This document shows positions 1-8,955 of a stretch of DNA of 64,000 nt, in pieces; the first letter of the stretch is position 1; each line of letters begins with the position of its first letter. The notes below the pieces were generated by a model. The model had not been told where the DNA came from, searched no databases, and saw only the letters and a list, made by a program, of their open reading frames with translations. Where the stretch lies: the NCBI GenBank assembly GCA_900549085.1, contig URMO01000001.1:1-64000 (forward strand), in the 5' to 3' direction. Made by a program: the position numbers and the translations under genes. This DNA is from an uncultured Collinsella sp. Its GTDB lineage: Bacteria; Actinomycetota; Coriobacteriia; Coriobacteriales; Coriobacteriaceae.

Positions 1-77
1 GGACCTGTAGCTCAGTTGGTTAGAGCGTCCGGCTGATAACCGGGAGGTCACAAGTTCGAATCTTGTCAGGTCCACCA
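1..77 (+). tRNA. tRNA-Ile (GAT anticodon)
   Basis: This is a complete cloverleaf with encoded CCA. The acceptor stem is GGACCTG/CAGGTCC and the anticodon loop is CTGATAA, giving anticodon GAT (Ile). It begins at the first base of the window, so its promoter and any upstream rRNA genes cannot be seen. An identical copy lies at 225-301. Confidence 0.96.
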
Positions 78-88
78 CTTTCTTTCGC

Positions 89-133
89 AATAAACACCCC
101 AGCGAGAGCCGAGTCGCCGCTGGGGTGTTTATT
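89..133 (+). terminator. Perfect 16-bp hairpin between tRNA genes
   Basis: The arms 89-104 and 118-133 (AATAAACACCCCAGCG and its complement) pair perfectly around a 13-nt loop. The descending arm ends in GTTTATT rather than a clean T-run. It could be a terminator after the first tRNA or a processing hairpin. Confidence 0.6.
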
Positions 134-144
134 ACTGTCTCCGT

Positions 145-220
145 GGGGGTTTAGCTCAGCTGGGAGAGCGCGGGCTTTGCAAGCCTGAGGTCAGGGGTTC
201 GATCCCCCTAACCTCCACCA
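145..220 (+). tRNA. tRNA-Ala (TGC anticodon)
   Basis: This is a 76-nt cloverleaf with encoded CCA. The acceptor stem GGGGGTT pairs with AACCTCC (one G-U), and the anticodon loop CTTTGCAAG gives TGC (Ala). It sits between two identical tRNA-Ile genes. Ile-GAT and Ala-TGC are the classic pair of the 16S-23S spacer, but no rRNA is visible here. Confidence 0.96.
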
Positions 221-224
221 TGAT

Positions 225-301
225 GGACCTGTAGCTCAGTTGGTTAGAGCGTCCGGCTGATAACCGGGAGGTCACAAGTTCGAATCTTGTCAGGTCCACC
301 A
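225..301 (+). tRNA. tRNA-Ile (GAT anticodon), second copy
   Basis: This copy is base-for-base identical to the tRNA at 1-77, including the encoded CCA. It lies four bases after tRNA-Ala, so the two are probably co-transcribed. A strong terminator follows at 315. Confidence 0.96.
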
Positions 302-314
302 TCAAAACGTTAAG

Positions 315-345
315 AGCCCTGGGGCATTGCCTCGGGGCTTTTTTC
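315..345 (+). terminator. Rho-independent terminator of the tRNA cluster
   Basis: An 11-bp stem (AGCCCTGGGGC with GCCTCGGGGCT, two G-U pairs, ATT loop) is followed directly by TTTTTT. Confidence 0.85.
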
Positions 346-357
346 TTATCAAACAAA

Positions 358-392
358 AGTAGTCAAAATAGCCCCGTCCCAAATTAACTACT
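358..392. repeat. 35-nt palindromic repeat with GCCCCGTCCC core
   Basis: The arms AGTAGT and ACTACT enclose a core GCCCCGTCCCAAAT. The same 35-nt unit recurs at 23961-23995 with AGTAGC/GCTGCT arms, so the core is conserved while the arms change together. It is REP-like and non-coding. Confidence 0.55.
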
Positions 393-485
393 TTGATTTT
401 GTGTGCTGGGCGAAAGATTGGGTAGTATAGCTATTCAATGCGGCGACCCTGCCGTGTGTTAACCGCTACGTACCGGAGGTGTTCC

Positions 486-986
486 ATGGTTCGTGTCGAC
501 ATAGAGACCATCGTCATGGCCGCCGGTCCCGTGCCATCGCTTATCGTGCTTCGTGAGCGCTGCGGCAAGTCGGATTCGCCGGCACCCTTGCGTTCGCTTT
601 CCATTCAGACCGGTTCGTTTGAGGCCGCGGCCATTAGCCGCGGCATCGATAGCGGTCGCGCCGAGCGCCCGATAACGCATGACCTGCTGCTTGACACTGT
701 CGATGCCCTGGGCGCCAAGCTTGAGCGCATCGAGATCGTTCGTGCCGAGCCGCCGGTGTTCTATGCGACGGTTGTCGTGTTGGCCGATGGCAGCGAGCAT
801 AGGATCGATGCGCGTCCGAGCGACGCCATCGCCCTTGCCGTACGCAGTAATGCCCCCATGTTCGTTGAAGACGACATCATGAATCGCTTGGGTACCGTCT
901 CACCGCACGCCGAGGAAGTTGACGACGAGCAGGAGTTCGAGAAGTTCGACGAGTTCGTCCATACGCTCTCCCCCGATGATTTCTAA
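486..986 (+). CDS. Bifunctional nuclease (BFN/DUF151) domain protein
   Basis: The 166-residue protein carries the BFN (DUF151) fold over about residues 10-130. The family pattern is visible in the PPVFYATVVV strand followed by RPSDAIALAVRSNAP. The C-terminus is acidic (DDEQEFEKFDE). BFN proteins are described as having nuclease activity, but their physiological role in actinobacteria is unclear. ATG 486 is chosen because GGAGGT lies five bases upstream; an earlier in-frame ATG at 438 has no ribosome binding site. It is followed closely by a small membrane protein and may be co-transcribed with it. Confidence 0.85.
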   Translation: MVRVDIETIVMAAGPVPSLIVLRERCGKSDSPAPLRSLSIQTGSFEAAAISRGIDSGRAERPITHDLLLDTVDALGAKLERIEIVRAEPPVFYATVVVLADGSEHRIDARPSDAIALAVRSNAPMFVEDDIMNRLGTVSPHAEEVDDEQEFEKFDEFVHTLSPDDF

Positions 987-1016
987 ATGTCTGGCACGCG
1001 AGCGGAGAGGTCGCTG

Positions 1017-1373
1017 ATGGGTAGCCGCGTATCGGCTGAAGCGGCCGCCATCGCGCGTGAAGCCCAGATGCGCTCGGAGGCATCTGAGGCGGCTCGCATC
1101 GCCTATGTGACGCAGGCCCGCACGCTTCGCGAGCGCCGCGGCTCCTATATCAAGATGGTTATCATCTCCGCCCTTGTCGCGGTAATCTGTTCTCGTCTTC
1201 GTGGTACAGTTGGTGCGCTTGGGTTTTCGATTTCAACAGGCTTGGTAATCTGGGGTGTGGTCGATGCAGTCATGCTGACCAACCAGATCAAGGTACTCGA
1301 CAAGCGCGCGATGGATATGGTGCGCGCCCGCGACGCTGCCGCCAAGATCGCTGCCGAGGCACAAGAACTGTAA
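1017..1373 (+). CDS. Small two-TM membrane protein, function unknown
   Basis: This roughly 118-residue protein has an alanine-rich, charged N-terminal helix, two hydrophobic segments (about residues 46-60 and 68-86), and a charged C-terminal helix. No family is recognised. ATG 1017 has GGAGAGG at 1003-1009. The alternative ATG 987 directly abuts the upstream stop codon and lacks a ribosome binding site, but would add only ten residues. It lies between the BFN protein and another unknown gene and is probably in the same operon. Confidence 0.65.
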   Translation: MGSRVSAEAAAIAREAQMRSEASEAARIAYVTQARTLRERRGSYIKMVIISALVAVICSRLRGTVGALGFSISTGLVIWGVVDAVMLTNQIKVLDKRAMDMVRARDAAAKIAAEAQEL

Positions 1374-1403
1374 CGACGCCGGATTCGATGGGAAGGTCTA
1401 GAG

Positions 1404-1853
1404 ATGGCACAGGATATGCAGGACGCCGGTAACGTCTCCGCCGAGCTCGACGCCATGGTGTGTGACCTGATTGGTGCGTTCTTGGACGACCTTGCCGCCG
1501 GCGAGAATCCGGGCGTAGTTGTGGCGATCGAGGACGCTGCTTCCAACCGCTATCTGGCGGCACTCGACGAGGACGGCGAAGAGGCGTGCCTCGAGGCCGC
1601 CACCAACTTTATCTCCGAGCACAAGATGGGCCTTAAGGACGAGGGGCTGGGCCGCATCGCTCGCTATGCCATCGGCTATACCGGCTGTGTCGAGATTGAC
1701 GGCGGCTACCATGACGCTCTGCTCGTGAGCTTCTTTGAGACCACGCTCGAGAGCGGTTTTTCGGCATATGTGCTGTATGAGGGCATGGGTGCCGGCGATG
1801 GTTTTATGTGGAGCGACCCTGAACCTGCAGGTGAGGAAACCCCTCTCATCTAA
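1404..1853 (+). CDS. Conserved-looking acidic protein, unknown function
   Basis: The 149-residue, very acidic soluble protein has no signal peptide or TM segment. Its codon use matches its neighbours, and GGAAGG precedes ATG 1404 at a good distance, so I regard it as a real gene. Weak alternation of hydrophobic segments (YAIGYTGCVEI, ALLVSFFET) suggests an alpha/beta fold. No motif allows a functional call. It is the last of three short genes before typA. Confidence 0.65.
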   Translation: MAQDMQDAGNVSAELDAMVCDLIGAFLDDLAAGENPGVVVAIEDAASNRYLAALDEDGEEACLEAATNFISEHKMGLKDEGLGRIARYAIGYTGCVEIDGGYHDALLVSFFETTLESGFSAYVLYEGMGAGDGFMWSDPEPAGEETPLI

Positions 1854-1970
1854 AATCGCTAAAATAAACGAGTTTTCGGTAAAAGGCTCAATATTCCCGC
1901 TGAGCGTTGTGTTGCTGGGCGGGTCGCATACGCGTGCCGTTTGTATATGGATAGAAGATAGGGGAACTAC

Positions 1971-3809
<1,839 letters not shown>

Positions 3810-3837
3810 GCGCTGGGGCTTATAACCGCCAATAAGA

Positions 3838-3871
3838 AAGGGCGTCGACCGCAACGGTCGGCGCCCTTTTT
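3838..3871 (+). terminator. Terminator after typA
   Basis: The stem GGGCGTCGACCG/CGGTCGGCGCCC with a CAA loop is followed by TTTTT, 30 bases after the typA stop. Confidence 0.85.
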
Positions 3872-3897
3872 GGTGCAATGGGGTCAGGTTGCTTTGC

Positions 3898-3932
3898 ACC
3901 ACCACAAAGGTGCCTGGCCCTTTTGTGGTGGT
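3898..3932. repeat. 35-nt ACCACCACAAAGG palindrome (copy 1)
   Basis: The 13-bp arms ACCACCACAAAGG/CCTTTTGTGGTGGT flank TGCCTGGCC. Related copies lie at 38033, 40341 and 47348, with a half copy near 36446. Here the loop orientation is reversed relative to 38033. This is a REP-type repeat. Confidence 0.7.
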
Positions 3933-3937
3933 TGCGG

Positions 3938-5083
3938 CTAGGCGGTGGGGAGCCCTGGCGTGTTGGAGACTTGTTGGGGCTTGAGGTGGGCGTTGCGCCA
4001 GATGATTTGGATAACGTAGCCGAGCATAAAGACAAAGGCCACGCCGCTGATGAAGTCGCCGATGAGGGGAAGTCCCGTGAGGGCGCCTGCGGCGATACCG
4101 CCCACGGCGGCCATAGCGTAGCGGTTCTGGTTGTGTCCGACCATGCGTGCGATCGCGGTGCCCGTAAATGCCGCCGAGACCAGAGCGATGCCGATCACGG
4201 CGCACATGAGAGCTCCGGCGAGCGACAGACCTGCAATCGAGATGGTGAGCAGCAGGACGGCGGGAACGGCGGCCACCGTGCCCAAAAGACCGCTCACCCA
4301 CAGAGGGGTAGGTCGTTGACGAAGCATGCCGGCGGCGCTGGCGGTCGCGCGCGGAAGGACGAGCTCGAGGAGGATTGCGACAAAGCAGGTAGAAAGCGCC
4401 GCGGCGACGATGCCGCCGATGGTGTCGTTAATCGTTGAGGTGTCCTCGTTCTCGGTGCGGTCGATCTTGAGGGCTCCGACCTGAGCGCCCTCGGCCCGCT
4501 CGGGATCCTCGGAGATGTGGGCGTTCACCGTGCCGGTGATGCGGGCATTTTTGCCCAAGACGAGCTTATCGGCCCAGACCTCGATATCGCCATCGACGGT
4601 GCCGTCGATGGTTACCGTACTGCCCGCGAGCGCTGCCGACTTGGCGGAGCCACGCAGGGCAACCGTCTCGCCCATCGCGTAAAAACAGCTGGCGGTGCTA
4701 CCGGTGTTGAGCACGACGTGCTGACCGGCTACCGTCACGCTGCCATCGATTGCGGTTTTGGAGATATCGATGGTGCGTGCCGCCAGACGAACGGCTCCGC
4801 CTACGGTGCAGTCGCGAATCGATAGGCTGTCGCCTGCCGCGATAATATCGCGGCCGATGGAGGCATCGTCCAGGTTAAGGCTTTGGCCAGCCCAGTACAG
4901 GTCGCCCTCGGCGCTAGACGGATTTGAGTCAGCTTCGGTTGCGAGTACGTTGCCCGCGGTGTCTGTGCCGGCGAACGACGTAGTGGGAAGCGCGGTCAGC
5001 GCAAGCGCAATCAGTACGAATAGGAGGGCGATGCGGCCCTGCGCTTTGTGGCGCTTGGTCGACGGTTCTAGGTTGCAAGGCAT
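3938..5083 (-). CDS. Bactofilin-like (polymer-forming) membrane protein
   Basis: The 381-residue protein starts with a signal or TM segment (about residues 17-40, ending TTSFAG). It continues with beta-helix-like repeats (about 60-210) of the type SIRDCTVGG, TIDISKTAIDGSVTV and ALAGSTVTIDGTVDGDIEVWAD, the pattern of bactofilin/polymer-forming cytoskeletal domains. It ends with about five TM segments (about 220-370). A role in an envelope scaffold is inferred only. ATG 5083 is chosen because GAAGGA lies eight bases upstream; the longer reading frame from 5131 has no ribosome binding site. Confidence 0.75.
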   Translation of the reverse strand: MPCNLEPSTKRHKAQGRIALLFVLIALALTALPTTSFAGTDTAGNVLATEADSNPSSAEGDLYWAGQSLNLDDASIGRDIIAAGDSLSIRDCTVGGAVRLAARTIDISKTAIDGSVTVAGQHVVLNTGSTASCFYAMGETVALRGSAKSAALAGSTVTIDGTVDGDIEVWADKLVLGKNARITGTVNAHISEDPERAEGAQVGALKIDRTENEDTSTINDTIGGIVAAALSTCFVAILLELVLPRATASAAGMLRQRPTPLWVSGLLGTVAAVPAVLLLTISIAGLSLAGALMCAVIGIALVSAAFTGTAIARMVGHNQNRYAMAAVGGIAAGALTGLPLIGDFISGVAFVFMLGYVIQIIWRNAHLKPQQVSNTPGLPTA

Positions 5084-5189
5084 AGTGAATCCTTCGTTAG
5101 ATACTCGGCATATATCTAACAGGGTACCCAACGTGTGAGCGCTCTAAAAGAACCTCTCGGTTTCATTTCGAAGGGTCGTGCCGTGCTAT

Positions 5190-5879
5190 CTACTTTTTGC
5201 GATGTAAAAAGTGCGCGATGTCTTCTTCGGTGGGGCTTTTGATGTCAAAGCGCAGCGAGAGCCAGCGCAGACCCATGGTCACGATAACGCATACGACCAG
5301 CGCGGCGACATTGCTGACCAAGCCACTCATGACGAGGCTTACATAGCTTGCCGATCCGGCGATGGCCGCGATGGCATAAAAGTTGGTGCGCTGGAAAATG
5401 CCCGGAACCACGCCCATAAAGCCGTCGCGCAGCATGCCGCCGCCTACCGCGGTAAAAAAGCCCATCATGATGCACACCGCCGGCGCAAAGCCGTAGACCA
5501 GCGCCTTGTCTGCTCCAGTGGCGGCGTAGATGCCGACCGAGATGATGTCGAGCAGGGGAATGAGTTTCTCGGGTTTGTCGACGATTGCCGGGAAAATATA
5601 GATGATGGCTGCCGTGGCAATGGAAAGCGGGAGTGCCATCGGCTGGTTGAGGATGTAGACGTTGCCCACCTGCAGCGTCATGTCGCGTAAAAGACCGCCG
5701 CCCAGGCCGCAAACCACGGCGAGTGCGACCGCGCCCACCAGGTCGAGCTTGTGTTCGCGCGCAACCAGCACACCCGAGATCGATGCAGCGACAACGGCGA
5801 ACATCTCGAGCCAAAATGGGATAGCGACCATGGCATCCGAGGCATGTGAGGTAACGGTTATGGCGGCGACGACGGGCAA
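5190..5879 (-). CDS. TRIC-type cation channel / UPF0126 (YicG) family protein
   Basis: This membrane protein of about 229 residues has seven hydrophobic helices in two repeats. It shows the family hallmarks LGGGLLRD (after TM2-3) and VGGGMLRDGF in the second repeat, both glycine-rich kinked motifs of bacterial TRIC homologues. Those channels conduct monovalent cations, and some relatives have been linked to glycine uptake. The proposed start is TTG 5879, preceded by AAAGGA. The frame stays open to TTG 5996 and also contains ATG 5831, so the start is uncertain by up to 55 residues. A 19-bp inverted repeat lies upstream at 5999-6055. Confidence 0.8.
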   Translation of the reverse strand: MPVVAAITVTSHASDAMVAIPFWLEMFAVVAASISGVLVAREHKLDLVGAVALAVVCGLGGGLLRDMTLQVGNVYILNQPMALPLSIATAAIIYIFPAIVDKPEKLIPLLDIISVGIYAATGADKALVYGFAPAVCIMMGFFTAVGGGMLRDGFMGVVPGIFQRTNFYAIAAIAGSASYVSLVMSGLVSNVAALVVCVIVTMGLRWLSLRFDIKSPTEEDIAHFLHRKK

Positions 5880-5998
5880 GATGGGGTCCTTTGAGTTACG
5901 GGATTGGACAATGCCCGTACATAGTACATGTTCGGCGACGATCGCGACCCTATTGCTCGGCAAACGGTCGGGACTGGGTGCGGTCATAGGTTTCAAGT

Positions 5999-6055
5999 AT
6001 GTACATCAGCCTCCAAAGATGTCGAAAAATATCGTTTTTGGAGGGTGATGTACAT
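5999..6055. promoter_or_regulatory. 19-bp inverted repeat upstream of the TRIC gene
   Basis: The arms 5999-6017 and 6037-6055 (ATGTACATCAGCCTCCAAA and its complement) match at 18 of 19 positions around a 19-nt spacer. It lies 120 bases before the proposed start. It could be an operator, a transcript hairpin or a short mobile repeat. Confidence 0.5.
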
Positions 6056-6116
6056 GTTTGGGGATCTGGGTTGATGCTGAACGCGATGGGGGCGTGGCTG
6101 AATAGGAGGGATGTCT

Positions 6117-6164
6117 AAATTTTGAGCAGAGCTCAAAATTTATCCGGTCGGCTTACGCCGACCG
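6117..6164. repeat. Two adjacent perfect hairpins
   Basis: AAATTTTGAGC-AGA-GCTCAAAATTT (6117-6141) is followed by CGGTCGGC-TTAC-GCCGACCG (6145-6164). A further GCGC stem around an A-run follows (to about 6183). No T-tract follows, so a terminator role is uncertain. The stretch 6056-6272 otherwise holds nothing I recognise. Confidence 0.5.
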
Positions 6165-6272
6165 CGCTGCGCTAAAAAAGCGCCACTGGTGCGTTTTCTT
6201 TACGCTTTGCGCCCTGGCGGGTTCGAACCCCTCCTTCTTCGCCGTATTTGCTTGTTAGGGACTCAAAACAAA

Positions 6273-6296
6273 AAAGCTCCCACTCCTGGGAGCTTT
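6273..6296 (-). terminator. Terminator of tRNA-Ser (CGA)
   Basis: Read on the minus strand, AAAGCTCCCA pairs with TGGGAGCTTT around a 4-nt loop, followed by a T-run (A-run at 6267-6275 on the plus strand). Confidence 0.8.
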
Positions 6297-6307
6297 CTCA
6301 ACCAAAA

Positions 6308-6398
6308 TGGCGGAGGAGGAGGGATTCGAACCCTCGTGACCTTATACAGGCCAAACGGTTTTCGAGACCGCCGCATTCAACCACTCTGCCACCCCTCC
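6308..6398 (-). tRNA. tRNA-Ser (CGA anticodon)
   Basis: This 91-nt class II tRNA has a long variable arm and encoded CCA. The acceptor GGAGGGG pairs with CTCCTCC, the discriminator is G, and the anticodon loop CTCGAAA gives CGA (codon UCG). It lies downstream of tRNA-Ser (GGA), separated by a hairpin. Confidence 0.95.
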
Positions 6399-6413
6399 GC
6401 GTGGGGTAAAAAC

Positions 6414-6437
6414 AAAGCAGGCACTAAGGCCTGCTTT
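6414..6437 (-). terminator. Hairpin terminator between the two tRNA-Ser genes
   Basis: AAAGCAGGC/GCCTGCTTT with a six-base loop, followed on the minus strand by GTTTTT. It would separate the two tRNA-Ser transcripts. Confidence 0.75.
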
Positions 6438-6446
6438 GGAATTAAC

Positions 6447-6537
6447 TGGCGGAGAGTCAGGGATTTGAACCCTGGAGACGCTTTTGACGCCTACACGATT
6501 TCCAATCGTGCTCCTTCGGCCACTCGGACAACTCTCC
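6447..6537 (-). tRNA. tRNA-Ser (GGA anticodon)
   Basis: This 91-nt class II tRNA has encoded CCA. The acceptor GGAGAGT pairs with ACTCTCC, the discriminator is G, and the loop TTGGAAA gives anticodon GGA (codons UCC/UCU). A clear promoter lies directly upstream at 6554-6581. Confidence 0.95.
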
Positions 6538-6553
6538 GTTAAATGCGAAAGTC

Positions 6554-6581
6554 AGTATACACGAGGAATCGAAAAGTGCAA
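6554..6581 (-). promoter_or_regulatory. Sigma-70-type promoter of tRNA-Ser (GGA)
   Basis: On the minus strand, TTGCAC (plus 6576-6581) and TATACT (plus 6554-6559) are separated by 16 bases. The tRNA begins 17 bases past the -10 element. Confidence 0.75.
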
Positions 6582-6600
6582 ACAGAAAACTTGGCATTTT

Positions 6601-6939
6601 TTAAACCGCTCGCTCCACGCCCGTATCCGGCATGTGCCAGATAAGTACTAAAAAAGCATCCTGACCAGCCAGATCGCGCTCGATGACCTGTTCAAAATAG
6701 GTATTCACCAATGACGCGGCAGCGAATTTAAAAATTTTGAGGCAATCGATCGAACCGGTGGTATGCATTTCGTGACCACAACCCTGCAATCGGCGACCTG
6801 CGGTTTGACTCAGGTTGTCCTCGCCGCAGCGTATCTTGCTATCGAATTCGTCAAGCTCTTGGTCAGCATTTGGTTGGAATACGCATGAAGAGCCGTGTAA
6901 GCATGGGTATATGTGGAGGTCATGAGGTTGTAGCTGCAT
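6601..6939 (-). CDS. Uncharacterised ORF, doubtful
   Basis: This is a 112-residue ORF from ATG 6939 (the frame opens at 7020). The C-terminal half reads like a folded protein (SLVNTYFEQVIERDLAG), with four cysteines upstream. There is no convincing ribosome binding site and base composition is less GC-rich than in neighbouring genes. It occupies the otherwise empty gap between tRNA-Ser and rpsF and overlaps only the start of the rpsF promoter region. It may be a diverged accessory gene or chance. Confidence 0.3.
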   Translation of the reverse strand: MQLQPHDLHIYPCLHGSSCVFQPNADQELDEFDSKIRCGEDNLSQTAGRRLQGCGHEMHTTGSIDCLKIFKFAAASLVNTYFEQVIERDLAGQDAFLVLIWHMPDTGVERAV

Positions 6940-6943
6940 ATTC

Positions 6944-6972
6944 TTGCAGCCTGGGAGGTTGAAAGATATTAT
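6944..6972 (+). promoter_or_regulatory. Sigma-70-type promoter of the rpsF operon
   Basis: TTGCAG (6944-6949) and TATTAT (6967-6972) are separated by exactly 17 bases, about 70 bases before rpsF. This leaves an mRNA leader of roughly 65 nt. Confidence 0.7.
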
Positions 6973-7043
6973 TACCAAGTCTTTTCCTGCTTCAGGCGCA
7001 CCTTCACGACCTGAAGCCACATTTGCCCAGAGGAGGTGACAAT

Positions 7044-7337
7044 ATGAAGGCTTATGAACTGCTGTTCTTTGTTGACCCGTCGCTCGACCCCGAGACTCGT
7101 CTCGCTGTTATGAAGCGTATCGATACCACGATCGCTGAGGGCGCTGGCAAGGTCGACTCCGTTGACGAGTGGGGCAAGCGCAAGCTCGCCTACGAGATCA
7201 ACGACCTCACCGATGGTGACTACACCCTCATCAACTTCCACGCAGATCCTACCCAGATCGCCGAGCTTGATCGCGTCCTGCGCATCACCGACGCTGTGGT
7301 CCGCCACATGATCGTCCGTCGCGACGACCAGGAGTAA
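7044..7337 (+). CDS. rpsF: 30S ribosomal protein S6
   Basis: The 97-residue protein has the normal S6 length and ferredoxin-like fold pattern: MKAYELLFFVDPS at the N-terminus, then VDEWGKRKLAYEI and the TDAVVRHMIVRR C-terminal strand. S6 binds S18 in the central domain of the 30S subunit. ATG 7044 follows a strong GAGGAGGTG; the frame opens slightly earlier at 7023 without a site. First gene of rpsF-ssb-rpsR-rplI. Confidence 0.97.
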   Translation: MKAYELLFFVDPSLDPETRLAVMKRIDTTIAEGAGKVDSVDEWGKRKLAYEINDLTDGDYTLINFHADPTQIAELDRVLRITDAVVRHMIVRRDDQE

Positions 7338-7385
7338 GACTGTCGTTTTGGACTGGGCTTGTGCCCCAAGAGGAAGTAGTGAGTT

Positions 7386-7838
7386 ATGAGCATCAATCGA
7401 GTGAACATCACCGGTAACCTCACCCGCGATCCCGAGCTGCGCGCCACCGCCGGCGGAACCCAGGTTCTGTCATTTGGCGTCGCCGTGAACGATCGTCGCC
7501 GCAACGCGCAGACTGGCGAGTGGGAGGACTATCCCAACTTTGTCGACTGCACTATGTTCGGCACCCGCGCCGAGGCCGTGAGCCGTTTCCTGGCAAAGGG
7601 AAACAAGGTCGCGATCGAGGGCAAGCTGCGCTACAGCTCTTGGGAGCGCGACGGTCAGCGCAGGAGCAAGCTTGAGGTCATCGTCGATGAGATCGAGTTT
7701 ATGAGCTCCCGTGGTGGCCAGGGTGGCTACGATCAGGGCGGTTACGCCCCCGCAGCTCCCGCGCCCGCAGCACGTCCTGCCGCACCGGTGGCTACGCCGC
7801 CCGCGGTCGACGTCTACGATGAGGACATCCCGTTCTAA
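7386..7838 (+). CDS. ssb: Single-stranded DNA-binding protein
   Basis: The 150-residue SSB has an OB fold at about residues 1-110 (INRVNITGNLTRDPELR, FVDCTMFGTRAEAVSRFL). A flexible Gly/Pro/Ala-rich linker follows, and the protein ends in the acidic tip DEDIPF that recruits replication and repair proteins. The placement between rpsF and rpsR is the usual bacterial arrangement. It coats single-stranded DNA at forks and during repair. Confidence 0.97.
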   Translation: MSINRVNITGNLTRDPELRATAGGTQVLSFGVAVNDRRRNAQTGEWEDYPNFVDCTMFGTRAEAVSRFLAKGNKVAIEGKLRYSSWERDGQRRSKLEVIVDEIEFMSSRGGQGGYDQGGYAPAAPAPAARPAAPVATPPAVDVYDEDIPF

Positions 7839-7910
7839 GGGTTGTTCACCTATTTTTGAGTGAGAGGCGGCTTCGGCTCGCCGAGGTTGCCAAACGAAAG
7901 GTATTTTGAC

Positions 7911-8177
7911 ATGGCTAATGATTATTCTGCACGTCAGCCGCGTCGTAAGTACTGCCAGTTCTGCAAGGAGAACACTGAGTTCATCGACTACAAGGACACT
8001 CAGCTTCTCCGTAAGTACATGACCGACCGTGGCAAGATCAAGCCCCGTCGCGTCACTGGCGCTTGCACGCAGCATCAGCATGACATCGCCAACGCCATCA
8101 AGCGCGCCCGCGAGATGGCTCTCCTGCCGTACACCGTCCCCGTGGTTTCCTCTCGTGGCAACCGCGACCGCGGCTAA
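7911..8177 (+). CDS. rpsR: 30S ribosomal protein S18 (zinc-ribbon type)
   Basis: This 88-residue S18 starts at ATG 7911 after AAAGG. It retains YCQFC and a later CTQH, so it looks like the C+ (zinc-binding) version of the protein rather than the cysteine-free paralogue some actinobacteria induce under zinc limitation. The core [19 protein letters not shown] is typical. It pairs with S6, encoded two genes upstream. Confidence 0.96.
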   Translation: MANDYSARQPRRKYCQFCKENTEFIDYKDTQLLRKYMTDRGKIKPRRVTGACTQHQHDIANAIKRAREMALLPYTVPVVSSRGNRDRG

Positions 8178-8192
8178 GAAGGGAGACGCATC

Positions 8193-8732
8193 ATGAAGGT
8201 TATTCTTCTCGATGAGATCAAGGGCAAGGGCGGCGAGGGTGACGTCGTAGAGGTCGCTCAGGGTTACGCTGAGAACTTCCTGTTCCCCAAGAAGCTCGCT
8301 GTTGCCGCCACCAAGGGCAACCTCAAGCAGCTTGACGAGCGTCGCAACAACATCGCCAAGCGCGAGGCCGTCCGTCTGGCTACCGCCAACGAGACCAAGG
8401 CTGCCTTCGAGGGCAAGCAGGTCACCGTTGACGTCAAGGTTGGCGACGAGGGCATCCTCTTTGGCTCCGTTACCGCCGCTATGATCGCTGACGCCATCAA
8501 GGATCAGCTCGGTATGGACATCGACCGCAAGCGCGTCGAGCTCGGTAAGCCCATCAAGGTTGCCGGTGCCCACACCGTCGCTATCTCGCTGTACCGCGAG
8601 ATCAAGGCCGAGGTTGTCGTTCTCGTCGGCGTTACCGCCGAGGAGCTCGCTGCCGAGGCTGAGGTTGAGGAGACCGCTGAGGTCGCCGAGACCGAGACCG
8701 CCGAGGTCGAGACCGAGGCTGCTGCCGAGTAG
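8193..8732 (+). CDS. rplI: 50S ribosomal protein L9 with acidic tail
   Basis: L9 is recognisable from MKVILLDEIKGKGGEGDVVEV and GYAENFLFPKKLA, the rRNA-binding N-terminal domain. A connecting helix and the C-terminal domain (ITAAMIADAIK-like region) follow. At 179 residues it is about 30 longer than usual because of a repetitive Glu/Ala/Thr/Val tail after about residue 148 (AEVEETAEVAETETAEVE). The tail is probably disordered. Last gene of the operon, followed by a terminator. Confidence 0.95.
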   Translation: MKVILLDEIKGKGGEGDVVEVAQGYAENFLFPKKLAVAATKGNLKQLDERRNNIAKREAVRLATANETKAAFEGKQVTVDVKVGDEGILFGSVTAAMIADAIKDQLGMDIDRKRVELGKPIKVAGAHTVAISLYREIKAEVVVLVGVTAEELAAEAEVEETAEVAETETAEVETEAAAE

Positions 8733-8766
8733 CATTTGCTGCAACGCAACAATCTTGTTCTAAGAA

Positions 8767-8797
8767 GGGCGCTCTGGGAGACCAGGGCGCCCTTTTA
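8767..8797 (+). terminator. Terminator after rplI
   Basis: GGGCGCTCTGG pairs with CCAGGGCGCCC (one G-U) around GAGA and is followed by TTTTATTTTTT. It closes the rpsF-rplI operon. Confidence 0.88.
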
Positions 8798-8955
8798 TTT
8801 TTTGCGTCGGGTGAGTCCATAGCAGTCATTGAGATGCGGTCCCGTGTATAGGACCGTTCATCCGTTTGGTTCGGTGATGATTGCCAAGGCGCGGCTCGAT
8901 TTATAGCCGTGGCTGATACTATGGATGCTCGCAAGCGATATGAATGAGGATGCTC

